Below, piece by piece: positions 37,987 to 47,196 of a stretch of DNA of 51,639 nt; within the stretch, counting starts at the first letter, position 1, and each line of letters opens with the position of its first letter. Source of the DNA: Planktotalea frisia (lineage in GTDB: Bacteria > Pseudomonadota > Alphaproteobacteria > Rhodobacterales > Rhodobacteraceae). The notes under the pieces are model-generated. The model searched no databases, was not told where the DNA came from, and saw nothing but the letters and a program-made list of their open reading frames with translations. The position numbers were made by a program, and so were the translations under genes. Where the stretch lies: NCBI RefSeq assembly GCF_001890925.1, contig NZ_MLCB01000079.1:1-51639 (forward strand), read 5' to 3'.

Positions 37987-39289
37987 AAAGCCCGTCGGGC
38001 TTGCCCACGACAGTGAAGTGCAGCTCATCGGGCAAATACACTTCTTTGATCACACGATTGATGTGCTCAAGCGTCACTTCGTTCACTTTGTCATTGCGTG
38101 TGTTGATGTAATCAATCGGCAATTCGCCCATCTGCATCCCCATCAAAATCCGCGCAATCGGCGCGTTGCCGTCAAAACGCAAAGGATAGGCACCCGTCAG
38201 ATAGGTCTTGGTCGCGTCCAACTCTTCTTGCGTCACGCCCTCATTCGCAATGCGCGCCCACTCATCCTTGATGACTTCAATCGCGGCACCAATCCGGTCA
38301 TTGGCAGAGGCAACTTGCCCCAGCACCATTTCAGCATGCTCACGCGGGGACAGATAGGAATAGACGCCATAGGTCAAACCACGCTTGTCGCGCACTTCGT
38401 CCATCAAACGGCTCTCAAAACCGCCACCGCCTAGGATCGTGCTCGCAATGAAGGCTGCGAAAAAATCGGGGTCGTCGCGTTTAATGCCACGATGCCCGAA
38501 CAATGCAACAGACTGCGGTGTGTCGTATTCTACAACCGTCACGCCCGGCTCTAGCGCAACTTCCACGCGCTCAGGCATAGCGGCACCTGTTTCAGGCAAA
38601 TCAACCAACAGATCATCAATCAGCGCCCCAAGCTCATCAGCAGTAATGTCACCAACCGCACTGATAAACACACGATCCCGCGCCATCGTATCGCGATGCG
38701 CGTTCAAAATGTCTTCGCGCGTCAACGCACCAACAGACTCGAGCGTCCCTTCAAGCGCGCTGCCATAAGGATGATCACCGAAAGCTGCGGCATTAAACGC
38801 AGTGCGCGCAATCGCATCGGGGTCTTTCAGATCAGAGCCGATGATCGACACGACCTGCCCGCGCACACGATCAATCGCAGATTGCTCAAACGAGGGCGCA
38901 GTAAGCGCACCCTTCAAAAGCGCAATCGCTGCATCACGGTTTTCGCTTAACATACGCGCCGAAATACTCACGGAATCCCCAGATGCGTCAAAACTGAACG
39001 ACGCGGCCAGCTCATCCACTTCACGCGCAAACTCACGTGCATCAAGATCGCCTGTGCCCTCTTCCAGCAAGGCCATCATCAATGAAACAGCGCCACGCTT
39101 TTCAGGACGATCCAGCGATGCACCGCCTTTGAAACCGATGCGCAGGGCCATAAACGGATGCGTGTGATCTTCGACCAGCCACGCTTTAAAGCCCATGGGC
39201 GAGCTTATCTCTTGGATGTCGACATCTGCGCGCAAAGGAGCGGCAACAAGGGTAACAACCGTTAGAACACTCAGGAAAAAACGCTTCAT
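37985..39289 (-). CDS. M16-family protein lacking the zinc-binding motif (non-catalytic partner)
   Basis: 434 residues from ATG 39289, which overlaps the TGA of the upstream M16 gene (ATGA). A signal peptide (MKRFFLSVLTVVTLVAAPLRA) is clear. The protein aligns with M16 peptidases, but the HxxEH motif position reads SLMMA, so both zinc histidines and the catalytic Glu are gone. The later RGLTYGVYSYLS region with R/Y substrate-binding residues is kept. This matches the two-subunit M16B arrangement where one subunit is catalytic and the other positions substrate. Confidence 0.92.
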   Translation of the reverse strand: MKRFFLSVLTVVTLVAAPLRADVDIQEISSPMGFKAWLVEDHTHPFMALRIGFKGGASLDRPEKRGAVSLMMALLEEGTGDLDAREFAREVDELAASFSFDASGDSVSISARMLSENRDAAIALLKGALTAPSFEQSAIDRVRGQVVSIIGSDLKDPDAIARTAFNAAAFGDHPYGSALEGTLESVGALTREDILNAHRDTMARDRVFISAVGDITADELGALIDDLLVDLPETGAAMPERVEVALEPGVTVVEYDTPQSVALFGHRGIKRDDPDFFAAFIASTILGGGGFESRLMDEVRDKRGLTYGVYSYLSPREHAEMVLGQVASANDRIGAAIEVIKDEWARIANEGVTQEELDATKTYLTGAYPLRFDGNAPIARILMGMQMGELPIDYINTRNDKVNEVTLEHINRVIKEVYLPDELHFTVVGKPDGL

Positions 39290-40644
39290 TGTGCCGCCTC
39301 CCGACCGGATGTCAGCCATCCTGTCACTGATGATTTATTGTTCAACACCGTGCGCATAGCGGTTTTGATGTCCTCTTCCGTGATGTTTTCAACAACGTCG
39401 GGCCATGCCAGAATATCCGCAATCGTCAGCCCTGACGTCAACGCGCGCCCGTAGCTATTCGCTAACCCTTGCACGTTATCTTTGGCGTATATCCGGCTGG
39501 CGCGCATTTGGCTTTTGATCCGCGCAAGGTGGGCTTGATCAATCGGCGTTTCCATAAATTCTTCGAGAACCGCGTCCATTTGCGCTTCCGCTTCAGACAG
39601 GCTGACACCGGGAACAGGCACAACAATCGTGGTAAAGCTGGTGTCATCAAGCGATGTGCCGCGATAATATGCTGTCGCAAACACCGCTGTCTTGTCCTCG
39701 AATTGCAATTTTTGCGTCATAAAAGAGGTCTGCCCATCCCCCAGCAAATTCGCACCTAACATCAAAGCCGCTGCGGTTTTCTGATCCTCGCTGTCACGCT
39801 CAGGCGCAAGGTAAGAGCGGCGCACATAGGGCTGCGAGACGCGCGGATCTTCAAACACCAAACGGCGCTCCACATTGTGAACTGGCTCTTGCGGACGCGC
39901 CCGCGGCTCAAGATCTGGGTTCGCTTTCAGCGGACCATAATGGCGCTCCGCCATCTCTTTGACCTCTTGCGGCGTCACATCCCCCGCAACAATCAAGATC
40001 GCATTATTCGGCGCATAGAACTGCTCGTAATACTCAAGCGTGTCTGGCAATTCGAGCGTTTCCATCTCATGACGCCAACCAATCACAGGCACGCCGTAGC
40101 GATGGTTCATATAAAGCGCTGCACTCGCTTGCTCACCAAACAACGCATTCGGATCATTCTCTGTGCGCTGATTGCGCTCTTCGATAATCACTTCGCGCTC
40201 GGTCAAAATATCCGCCTCTGTCAGGCGCAAATTCACCATGCGGTCCGCTTCCATCTGCATCATCAGCTCTAATCGATCCGATGCAACACGCTGGAAATAC
40301 GCAGTGTAGTCGTATGAGGTGAACGCGTTGTCCGAGCCACCATTGGCTGCAACCGTCTTGGAAAACTCGCCCGCTTCCATATTGTCCGTTGCTTTGAACA
40401 ACAAATGCTCCAAGAAATGCGCAACACCGGAAACACCGGGCTGCTCGTCCGCAGATCCAGCGCGATACCACATCATATGAACCACGACAGGCGCGCGATG
40501 ATCCTCGATCACCACAACTTCCATGCCGTTATCGAGATCAAAGGTGCTCACCTGTTCATCGAAACGCGTAATCTCTGCAAACGCACTGATGGGCGCTGCC
40601 AAAAGCGCCAAAACAGGCCCAGCCATACGAAGTCCAAAGCGCAT
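39286..40644 (-). CDS. M16-family zinc metallopeptidase, catalytic subunit
   Basis: 452 residues with a signal peptide ending near ISAFAEI. The zinc motif HFLEH (His76, Glu79, His80) is intact, and the third ligand lies in the EVIIEE cluster (~151-156). The C-terminal half has the inactive M16 repeat. It is a periplasmic peptidase that likely works as a heterodimer with the following gene, whose translation is coupled by ATGA overlap. GAGGAG 7 bases upstream fixes the start. Its natural substrate is unknown. Confidence 0.93.
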   Translation of the reverse strand: MRFGLRMAGPVLALLAAPISAFAEITRFDEQVSTFDLDNGMEVVVIEDHRAPVVVHMMWYRAGSADEQPGVSGVAHFLEHLLFKATDNMEAGEFSKTVAANGGSDNAFTSYDYTAYFQRVASDRLELMMQMEADRMVNLRLTEADILTEREVIIEERNQRTENDPNALFGEQASAALYMNHRYGVPVIGWRHEMETLELPDTLEYYEQFYAPNNAILIVAGDVTPQEVKEMAERHYGPLKANPDLEPRARPQEPVHNVERRLVFEDPRVSQPYVRRSYLAPERDSEDQKTAAALMLGANLLGDGQTSFMTQKLQFEDKTAVFATAYYRGTSLDDTSFTTIVVPVPGVSLSEAEAQMDAVLEEFMETPIDQAHLARIKSQMRASRIYAKDNVQGLANSYGRALTSGLTIADILAWPDVVENITEEDIKTAMRTVLNNKSSVTGWLTSGREAAQ

Positions 40645-40742
40645 TACATACTCCTCACGCAGGATAAATTCAGATTGGTCTGCTCATAATCTACGGTTGC
40701 GCAGTTGCGTTTCAAGCGCACTGACAGCTTCGTGAGAGCGTT

Positions 40743-41252
40743 TTAATTCACAGGTGGAACAGTCGGCGTGATGCGACCTGTGCGACGTGCCTTCAAAAGA
40801 GCGTCACGCGCATCTAGCTTCTCGCGTTTGTAAACGCTTCCGTAGCGATCCGTCCTGAACAGTCGAATATTCGAAAAACGCCCGCGTTGCTTACGGAACT
40901 TCGCATCCTCAGCAGCGGTCTTTTCGCGAATGTTTGGCGTAACGCCATAGCGCGACGCGCTCGCGACCAAAGCTGAGTCACTGCGCGCAACACCTTGCGC
41001 ATCCAGCAATGCAGGACGCCCACCCAAAGCTGCAATTGCATCTTTCTTAGGTGTCGCATCGCTCAGATTGGCTTGACCAGGTGTTGGCGTTGGCAAGGTC
41101 GTGAAACTGTCAGGCGTCTCAAGCGGCTTGTTGGGAATAATGTCGAATTCCTCTGGACCCGCTGCCGGATCAGACAAATCGCGCAGCTTTACTTCGCCAC
41201 ATGCTGTAAGCCCAAGGGCCAAAATCAAGATCAAACTGCTCGCCGGTCGCAT
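40743..41252 (-). CDS. DUF3035 lipoprotein (possible BamF-like envelope protein)
   Basis: 169 residues. The N-terminus is a lipoprotein signal with lipobox LGLTAC (Cys18), followed by a Pro/Thr-rich linker with LRDLSDPAAGPEEFDIIPNK and a Lys/Arg-rich C-terminus. The conserved EFDII.NKPLE core is typical of DUF3035. Some alphaproteobacterial members have been named BamF (outer-membrane assembly); I cannot confirm that here. It sits between lspA, the lipoprotein signal peptidase, and the M16 pair. A TTAA-N7-TTAA box lies 29 bases upstream. Confidence 0.8.
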   Translation of the reverse strand: MRPASSLILILALGLTACGEVKLRDLSDPAAGPEEFDIIPNKPLETPDSFTTLPTPTPGQANLSDATPKKDAIAALGGRPALLDAQGVARSDSALVASASRYGVTPNIREKTAAEDAKFRKQRGRFSNIRLFRTDRYGSVYKREKLDARDALLKARRTGRITPTVPPVN

Positions 41253-41280
41253 GGTTCACTCCGCTCCGTTCGCCGTGGTT

Positions 41281-41295
41281 TTAACCTATTGTTAA
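41281..41295 (-). promoter_or_regulatory. CtrA-type box TTAA-N7-TTAA upstream of the DUF3035 lipoprotein gene
   Basis: TTAACCTATTGTTAA is the second perfect TTAA-N7-TTAA in the window. Five of seven spacer bases are identical to the mlaA copy at 32594, in the same orientation relative to the gene. It lies between lspA and the lipoprotein gene. Confidence 0.5.
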
Positions 41296-41337
41296 GGCGA
41301 CGTCACCTAGGCTTTTTCCATCGTTGCAAAAGCCCGC

Positions 41338-41823
41338 TTATATCTCTGTTTTTGGGTCTTCTTTACTGTCGCCCGCAAAGATCACCATTCCCAAAGCCCC
41401 CGCAAAAATCGCGATATCTGCAACATTAAAGGAGAAAGGATTGCTAAAGCCACAGCAGCTCATGTTGAGAAAATCCGCGACTGCACCGTAAAGAATGCGA
41501 TCAATGATATTTCCAAGCGCGCCACCAATAAGGATACCCGCGCTGATCAACCCGATTTTGCCAAACTCTTCCTTGCGCAACCAATAAAGCACAAAGGCCA
41601 CGATCATGATCGCAATGCCAATCAAAATCCAACGCGTTGAATCACTATCACCGGAAAACAGACCAAAGTTGATACCATAGTTCCACGCCATGCGCAGGTT
41701 CAGCAAAGGCGGCATCACGTCAATGCTACCAACTTCGCGCAGATTCATCCAGTGAACCACGAGATATTTGCTCGCTTGATCCGCGAGGAACACCCAAAAG
41801 CCTGCCCAAAATACCAGACGCAT
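41338..41823 (-). CDS. lspA: Lipoprotein signal peptidase (signal peptidase II)
   Basis: 161 residues with four membrane helices. The catalytic aspartates are in GNIIDRILYGAVADF and FNVADIAIFAG, and the NYGINFGLFSG motif is present. It cleaves the signal peptide of lipidated prolipoproteins at the inner membrane, which suits the lipoprotein gene that follows. GGGAGGACGCAG precedes the ATG. It lies 22 bases after purH and may be co-transcribed with it. Confidence 0.96.
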   Translation of the reverse strand: MRLVFWAGFWVFLADQASKYLVVHWMNLREVGSIDVMPPLLNLRMAWNYGINFGLFSGDSDSTRWILIGIAIMIVAFVLYWLRKEEFGKIGLISAGILIGGALGNIIDRILYGAVADFLNMSCCGFSNPFSFNVADIAIFAGALGMVIFAGDSKEDPKTEI

Positions 41824-41845
41824 CTGCGTCCTCCCTTAACTCTTA

Positions 41846-43435
41846 CTAATGGCGGAAGTGCCGCATACCTGTGAACACCATCGCCAAGCCAGCTTCATCT
41901 GCCGCCGCAATCACTTCGTCATCGCGCATAGACCCTCCAGGTTGTATAATGCAAGAGGCACCAGCGGCAGCGGCTTCCATCAGTCCATCCGCAAATGGGA
42001 AAAACGCATCAGACGCGACAGCAGAACCGACACTCAAAGGCGTCTCAAGTCCTAGCACCTCTGCCATGCGTTCTGCCTTTTTCGCGGCGATCAAAGCACT
42101 ATCGAGCCGGTTCATTTGCCCTGCACCAACACCAACAGTCGCACCGTCCTTCACATAGACAATCGCATTCGATTTCACGTGTTTTCCGACTTTCCAAGCA
42201 AACAAAAGATCGCGCATTTGCTCATCAGTTGGCGCAAGCTTGGTCACGACTTTCAGGTCGTCCATACCGACAAATCCAACGTCTTTGTCCTGCACCAACA
42301 TGCCACCCGCGACTTGGCGATAAGTCAGCCCACCCGCACGATTGTCAGGCAGACTATCGGTTGTCAGAAGGCGCAGGTTTTTCTTGGCTGAGAACACCTC
42401 TCGCGCGGCGTCCGATGCACCCGGCGCAATCACAACTTCGGTAAAGATGCCAACAATCTCTTTCGCCGTCGCCTCATCAAGGGTTTGATTAAGCGCGACA
42501 ATTCCTCCGAAAGCAGAGGTGCGATCACAATCAAACGCGCTCTTGTATGCTTCCAGCAACGTGCCACCCAAGGCCACCCCACAAGGGTTCGCATGTTTGA
42601 TGATCGCACAAGCAGCACCATCAGCAGGATCAAACTCAGCCACCAATTCAAACGCAGCGTCTGTGTCATTGATGTTGTTATAGCTCAGCTCTTTGCCCTG
42701 ATGTTGAACTGCTGTCGCAACACCCGCGCGCGCAGTTCCATCCACATAGAATGCTGCTGTCTGATGCGGGTTTTCGCCATAGCGAAGCGTTTGGGACAAC
42801 GTCCCCGCAAATGCCCGACGACGCGGCGCAGAATTGCCCAGCGCATCTGCCATCCACGTAGACACAGCCGCATCATAAGCGCCCGTGCGCGCATAAGCCG
42901 TTTGCGCCAATTTCTGACGGAACGCATAGGTGGTTTGACCGCCGTTCGCGTCCAATTCCGCGAGCAAAGCATCGTAGTCTTCAACATCCACAACCACACT
43001 CACAAACGCGTGGTTCTTTGCTGCCGCGCGGATCATTGCTGGGCCACCAATGTCGATATTCTCAATGCAATCTTCGTAATCGCCGCCCTTCGCAACCGTC
43101 TCCTCGAAAGGATAAAGGTTAACAACAAGCAGGTCGATCGCACCAATGTTGTGCTCATCCATAGCCGCCACGTGGGCCGCGTTATCGCGCAACGCCAGCA
43201 AGCCACCATGTACCGCAGGATGCAGGGTTTTCACGCGGCCATCCATCATTTCAGGATAGCCCGTCACATCCGCAACATCACGCACATCCAAACCCGCATC
43301 GCGCAACGCCTTGGCGCTGCCACCTGTTGAGAGCAGTTCAACTCCGCGCTCAGACAACGCCTTTCCCAGCTCAATCAGCCCCGTCTTGTCAGACACAGAA
43401 AGCAAAGCGCGGCGGATGGGGGAAAGATCAGTCAT
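41846..43435 (-). CDS. purH: Bifunctional AICAR transformylase/IMP cyclohydrolase
   Basis: 529 residues. The N-terminal MGS-like IMP cyclohydrolase domain shows [16 protein letters not shown] and [18 protein letters not shown]; the C-terminal AICAR transformylase has [22 protein letters not shown] and the ending TGMRHFRH. It catalyses the last two steps of IMP synthesis. It lies 18 bases after the heparinase-like gene in an apparent rsmB-heparinase-purH-lspA run. Confidence 0.98.
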   Translation of the reverse strand: MTDLSPIRRALLSVSDKTGLIELGKALSERGVELLSTGGSAKALRDAGLDVRDVADVTGYPEMMDGRVKTLHPAVHGGLLALRDNAAHVAAMDEHNIGAIDLLVVNLYPFEETVAKGGDYEDCIENIDIGGPAMIRAAAKNHAFVSVVVDVEDYDALLAELDANGGQTTYAFRQKLAQTAYARTGAYDAAVSTWMADALGNSAPRRRAFAGTLSQTLRYGENPHQTAAFYVDGTARAGVATAVQHQGKELSYNNINDTDAAFELVAEFDPADGAACAIIKHANPCGVALGGTLLEAYKSAFDCDRTSAFGGIVALNQTLDEATAKEIVGIFTEVVIAPGASDAAREVFSAKKNLRLLTTDSLPDNRAGGLTYRQVAGGMLVQDKDVGFVGMDDLKVVTKLAPTDEQMRDLLFAWKVGKHVKSNAIVYVKDGATVGVGAGQMNRLDSALIAAKKAERMAEVLGLETPLSVGSAVASDAFFPFADGLMEAAAAGASCIIQPGGSMRDDEVIAAADEAGLAMVFTGMRHFRH

Positions 43436-43453
43436 AAGGTCATCGTCCTAGGG

Positions 43454-45196
43454 TCAAAATTGCGGTTCGTTATCCGGCACAAGATCGCGCACGCCCACCG
43501 CAGTATCTTGGGTTTTGGACAGCGACCACCGAATACGCGTCGCATAATCCATCGCGCGCCCAGTTAAAACGATCTGTTTTGTCGCGCGTGGCTGAAGTCG
43601 GCCTTTTTCAAGGTAAACGCTCGGCTCTAAGCTTAGTTTTGCAACGCCATCATGGCGAAACACCCATAACTCGCCGCTCTTTTGCGCAATTGAAACTGCC
43701 GTGTCGCCCATATCAAGCGCTGAATCGACCTCGGGATGTAGATGAAAGCGGATCGAATAGGGTACGCCTTGCAAGCTGACTTCGTCCATTTTCGCGTCAA
43801 AACGTTTCTTGGCCGCATCTTCCATCGCCAGAAGCATATCTTCGCCCGCAAGACCACGACCATTGAACGTCAATTCCAAAGTCCGCGCGTGGGTCAAACC
43901 ATGCGTGCTATCGTACCCGTCATGCCCCGCTTGCAAACGTGTGCCATCTGGCGCTTCGCTGATTTGAACCGGAACATGTTTGGGACTGTCCACAAGCAAT
44001 TCAAGTTGACGTTTTTTGCTACCAGATGCCGCGAAACGCGCGCTGGAATAGCCGTCAATCGAAAGGACAGAATGCGACTGTGACGCGCGCCCAGCGCGGC
44101 GCCAATCTTCGCCAAAGACCTTGCCAGAGCCACAATTCACGATCAATGGACGTCGTCCAGACGTCAGCTCAAACGCCAAAGTCGAGGCATGTGCGTTGTG
44201 CGAAGCGACCCCTTTTGGCGGCTCGCTCGCGTCCACCACCAAACTGGTACGCCCGCCTGAAAGGCGCACAAACCCCATCGACAAACCATCCGGCACAGCA
44301 TGACGCACCTCAGAATTAGACAGCGCTTGATCCAAACGCCCATCGACACCGCGCCCACCACCATGGAACCGCGCAAGGCTTCCATCTGCATGGCGCAACG
44401 TGCGCAGCGTCGGCGCAATACGCTCAATTGCATCTAAATGCTCTTGCGGGGGAATAATGCCTGCTTCACGCAAACTAACCGCAGCCCATGTAATAAGTGT
44501 AAACACATCCAATAATTCTTCGGGATTGCGCGTCGAAATTCCGCCTTCGGCATCGATCTGTTCCGAACAGGCTCGTGCTAAAGCTTTGACCGCAGGGTTC
44601 ACATGCGCTTCCATCCCGCTCAGCGACAGGCCCGCATAGATCATGCCAGTGAGCGCTTCAAATCGCGCAAGGCCCGGTTCGGTCTTGTGCCAACGGCGCG
44701 ACAAAAACGTGGTTTGCTGGGTGAGCGAGCGATAAAATGCCTTAGACGACTCACTGTCCTGAGAGCGTAATAAAAACAAAGCGTGGTTAATCCATCGGAT
44801 CAAACGCCGTCCCGTCAGCGCTGGTGTCCACCCCGGCCCTTTGCCACGACCGTAAGCTTCGATCCAACCCCAAACCCAGGCTTGCGCCGTTTCGCGCGCG
44901 GCCAAGTCACCCACTGCCGCAAGATCATCAAGCCAACTAAAGCCATGCGCCTCTTCGGCAAACGCAGCATCTGGCGCAGGAATATCCCATAGGTTGGTCT
45001 TCGCCGCTTCGACCAAATGGCCTGCAAACATGATGTTTCCAGCACTCAGCTGACGCCCTCGCGCAAAGCTTCCGATCGTGCGAGGTTCTGGTTGCGACAC
45101 AAAGCCAGTCGCCGCCGTTTGACGGGTCACAAGCCGCGCATGAACGCGGTGCATCGCGCGGGTTGTCCGCGCTGACCATTTACTCGCTTTAGACAT
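43454..45196 (-). CDS. Heparinase II/III family protein
   Basis: 580 residues. An alpha-helical N-terminal toroid-like region (~60-300: WGWIEAYGRGKGPGW, RRLIRWINHALFLL) is followed by a beta-rich Hepar_II_III domain starting near ASTLAFELTSGRRPLIVNCGSG. No signal peptide is visible; the first 40 residues are basic. The family includes lyases of uronic-acid polysaccharides, but this cytosolic-looking member sits between rsmB and purH with no polysaccharide-utilisation genes, so a lyase role on an internal or envelope polymer is only a possibility. Confidence 0.85.
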   Translation of the reverse strand: MSKASKWSARTTRAMHRVHARLVTRQTAATGFVSQPEPRTIGSFARGRQLSAGNIMFAGHLVEAAKTNLWDIPAPDAAFAEEAHGFSWLDDLAAVGDLAARETAQAWVWGWIEAYGRGKGPGWTPALTGRRLIRWINHALFLLRSQDSESSKAFYRSLTQQTTFLSRRWHKTEPGLARFEALTGMIYAGLSLSGMEAHVNPAVKALARACSEQIDAEGGISTRNPEELLDVFTLITWAAVSLREAGIIPPQEHLDAIERIAPTLRTLRHADGSLARFHGGGRGVDGRLDQALSNSEVRHAVPDGLSMGFVRLSGGRTSLVVDASEPPKGVASHNAHASTLAFELTSGRRPLIVNCGSGKVFGEDWRRAGRASQSHSVLSIDGYSSARFAASGSKKRQLELLVDSPKHVPVQISEAPDGTRLQAGHDGYDSTHGLTHARTLELTFNGRGLAGEDMLLAMEDAAKKRFDAKMDEVSLQGVPYSIRFHLHPEVDSALDMGDTAVSIAQKSGELWVFRHDGVAKLSLEPSVYLEKGRLQPRATKQIVLTGRAMDYATRIRWSLSKTQDTAVGVRDLVPDNEPQF

Positions 45197-45283
45197 CTGC
45201 TCTGCCCTATGCGCTCTTTTGGCGCGTTGATTAAAGCGACCTTACCTCGAGATCAGCTCAGAGTCATCGCTGAAAATCACGCG

Positions 45284-46555
45284 TTAAGCTGGTTTGCGCA
45301 GCAGTGCGATATAAAACCCATCCATGCCACCCTGCTCTGCCCAGTAATCTGGACGCAAACGCAGACCGCCTTCCTGTGTGATCCACACGGGATCAACACC
45401 ATCAACCTTCAACGCTTCGCGATCAGTTTCCAATTCCGGATGGGCCTCAAGCAGGTCTTCAATCTGGCATTCGCCTTCATCAGGAAGCAATGAACATGTG
45501 CAAAACACCAAACGTCCACCGGGTTTGAGAAGTGTCACCGCATGGGCCAACATTTGCGCCTGTAATTCAATCAATTCACCAAACTCAGACCCATCTTTCA
45601 CCAGTGGCAAATCAGGGTGTCGACGGATCGTACCCGTCGCAGAACACGGCGCATCGAGCAGTACCGCATCGTATTGACCGCGCGTCTCCATAGCGTCCCC
45701 GACAACTAAGTCCGCCGAAAGCTTCGCGCGTTCCAAGTTTTCACGCACGCGTTGCATCCGGCGATCTGACGTATCAACCCCTGTCACCTCAGCACCGCTC
45801 GCGGCGATCTGCATCGTTTTGCCACCCGGGGCGCAGCACAAGTCGATAATCTTTTCGCCACTCTTAGGCTTCAAAATCGCAACGGGCAAAGCTGCTGCCG
45901 CATCCTGCACCCACCAATCGCCTGCCGCGTATCCAGCCAACGCAGACACTTGAACAGCGCCTTCGATCCGAACAGACCCTGTCGCCGTCAAAGTGCCACC
46001 AACAGCATCGGCCAATGCAGCGCCATCACCCTTTGGCGTCAAATCCAAAGGTGCGCCTGCAAAATGCACACGTTCGATCGCACCGACATTCTCAGACCCA
46101 TACGCCAGCGACAAAGGTGCGCGCAGCCATTTGGGTAAGCGCGGCACACGCAATTTTGCCCATTCTTCCGGTCCTTTGTCCACGACCTTGCGCAAGACCG
46201 CGTTCGTCAAACCCTTCATCTTTTCAGTGCGCTTGTTCGCGCCGACACTGCTGACAGCATCATTCACAACACCATGCGCTGCACCACCTGTGCAAAGTTC
46301 ATACGTGGCAATTCTTAAAACATTATGGACAGCCAAAGGCGGCGGTTTGCGCAAAAACGGCTTCATGATTCGATCAACACGCTCCAACGAGCGCAGCGTC
46401 TCTGTCGCCAAGCGTTGCGCCCGCGCGCGGTCTTCATAATCAAGCTTTTGCATATAGGACGCGCCTAGCGCTTCCGAGAGCATCACTTGCTCGCCTAGCA
46501 CTTGTCCAAGCAATCCAGCCGCTGCACGTCGCGCTGCTACACCATTATCTGCCAT
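45284..46555 (-). CDS. rsmB: 16S rRNA m5C methyltransferase, RsmB/NOP family
   Basis: 423 residues. An N-terminal NusB-like RNA-binding domain (~1-140) precedes the methyltransferase with SAM motif CCAPGGKTMQIA, the DAPCSATGTIRRHPD motif containing the first catalytic Cys and FCTCSLLPDEGE containing the second. It methylates C967 of 16S rRNA in E. coli. It diverges from the small SDHAF4-like gene across 81 bases. Confidence 0.93.
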   Translation of the reverse strand: MADNGVAARRAAAGLLGQVLGEQVMLSEALGASYMQKLDYEDRARAQRLATETLRSLERVDRIMKPFLRKPPPLAVHNVLRIATYELCTGGAAHGVVNDAVSSVGANKRTEKMKGLTNAVLRKVVDKGPEEWAKLRVPRLPKWLRAPLSLAYGSENVGAIERVHFAGAPLDLTPKGDGAALADAVGGTLTATGSVRIEGAVQVSALAGYAAGDWWVQDAAAALPVAILKPKSGEKIIDLCCAPGGKTMQIAASGAEVTGVDTSDRRMQRVRENLERAKLSADLVVGDAMETRGQYDAVLLDAPCSATGTIRRHPDLPLVKDGSEFGELIELQAQMLAHAVTLLKPGGRLVFCTCSLLPDEGECQIEDLLEAHPELETDREALKVDGVDPVWITQEGGLRLRPDYWAEQGGMDGFYIALLRKPA

Positions 46556-46636
46556 TGCTTGCCCTTTGCGCTGCTTGCCGATCCTGCTTCGCGGCGTATA
46601 TCAAGGGTGCACCCCCATGGAAAGGAGCGCTCGAAC

Positions 46637-46816
46637 ATGGCCGACATAGAAAACAATGATCTACCCCCAGCCGCCCAGCGCGCATTAGCCGAAGCAGAAG
46701 AGCGCCGCAAAAATGCAAAAGCACTCGACCTTGCACCAGAGTTAGGTGGTCGCAACGGTCCAGAACCTGTGCGCTATGGTGATTGGGAGAAAAAAGGAAT
46801 CGCGATAGACTTCTGA
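46637..46816 (+). CDS. DUF1674 protein, SDHAF4-like succinate dehydrogenase assembly factor
   Basis: 59 residues from ATG 46637, supported by the AAAGGAGCG ribosome site; an upstream start would add unrelated residues overlapping rsmB. The C-terminal motif RYGDWEKKGIAIDF is the hallmark shared with mitochondrial SDHAF4, which binds flavinylated SdhA and aids assembly of complex II. The N-terminal part is charged and helical. It stands alone, without sdh genes nearby, between rsmB and the small exported protein gene. Confidence 0.88.
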   Translation: MADIENNDLPPAAQRALAEAEERRKNAKALDLAPELGGRNGPEPVRYGDWEKKGIAIDF

Positions 46817-46820
46817 CCGC

Positions 46821-47171
46821 TTAGCGCAGTTTGAATTCAGCAGAATCGCCTGTGCCCTGATCAGAAGTGAACCGCACCTTACCATTGGAAAGCCCAACTT
46901 CTTGGCAATTATAGCCAAGCTCGGTGCCGCCCCAATTCAGGTTTCGACAAAAATAGCCGTTCTTCCACGTCCATTTGCCCTCAACATCCCACGTCGCACC
47001 GCGACCTTTGATGCTTCCAGCGGACGACACTTGAAGCTTCACCAAAGGGCGCGTCAGTGTTTTGCCGTTCACTAACTTTACGAATTCAGCCTTGTCATTG
47101 ATCTTTGTATAGTTCGCCGCAAAGGCAGGGGTCGCCACCAAAGCAGTCGCAAAAGCGCAAAATCTCAACAT
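46821..47171 (-). CDS. Small exported protein, unknown function, possible RpoE target
   Basis: 116 residues from ATG 47171, which has AAGGGATT upstream; a start nine codons earlier would overlap the predicted promoter. A signal peptide (MLRFCAFATALVATPAFA) leaves a ~98-residue mature domain rich in Lys, Trp and Gly, with WTWKNGYFCRNLNWG and LGYNCQEVGL; the two Cys could pair. Similar small proteins beside dapB have sometimes been labelled dihydrodipicolinate reductase by transfer from the neighbour, which is wrong here. A TGATCC-N18-TATAGT promoter lies just upstream, so it may belong to the RpoE stress regulon. Confidence 0.82.
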   Translation of the reverse strand: MLRFCAFATALVATPAFAANYTKINDKAEFVKLVNGKTLTRPLVKLQVSSAGSIKGRGATWDVEGKWTWKNGYFCRNLNWGGTELGYNCQEVGLSNGKVRFTSDQGTGDSAEFKLR

Positions 47172-47196
47172 AGTTCGAATCCCTTTTAATGTACCC

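Noticed and set aside
42485-43330. 281-codon open frame antisense to purH
   Set aside because: Basic, low-information sequence fully inside a highly conserved gene; shadow frame.
47172-47190. tRNA-like GTTCGAATCC upstream of the small exported protein gene
   Set aside because: Flanking bases cannot pair into a T-stem; it is the ribosome-site region of the reverse-strand gene.
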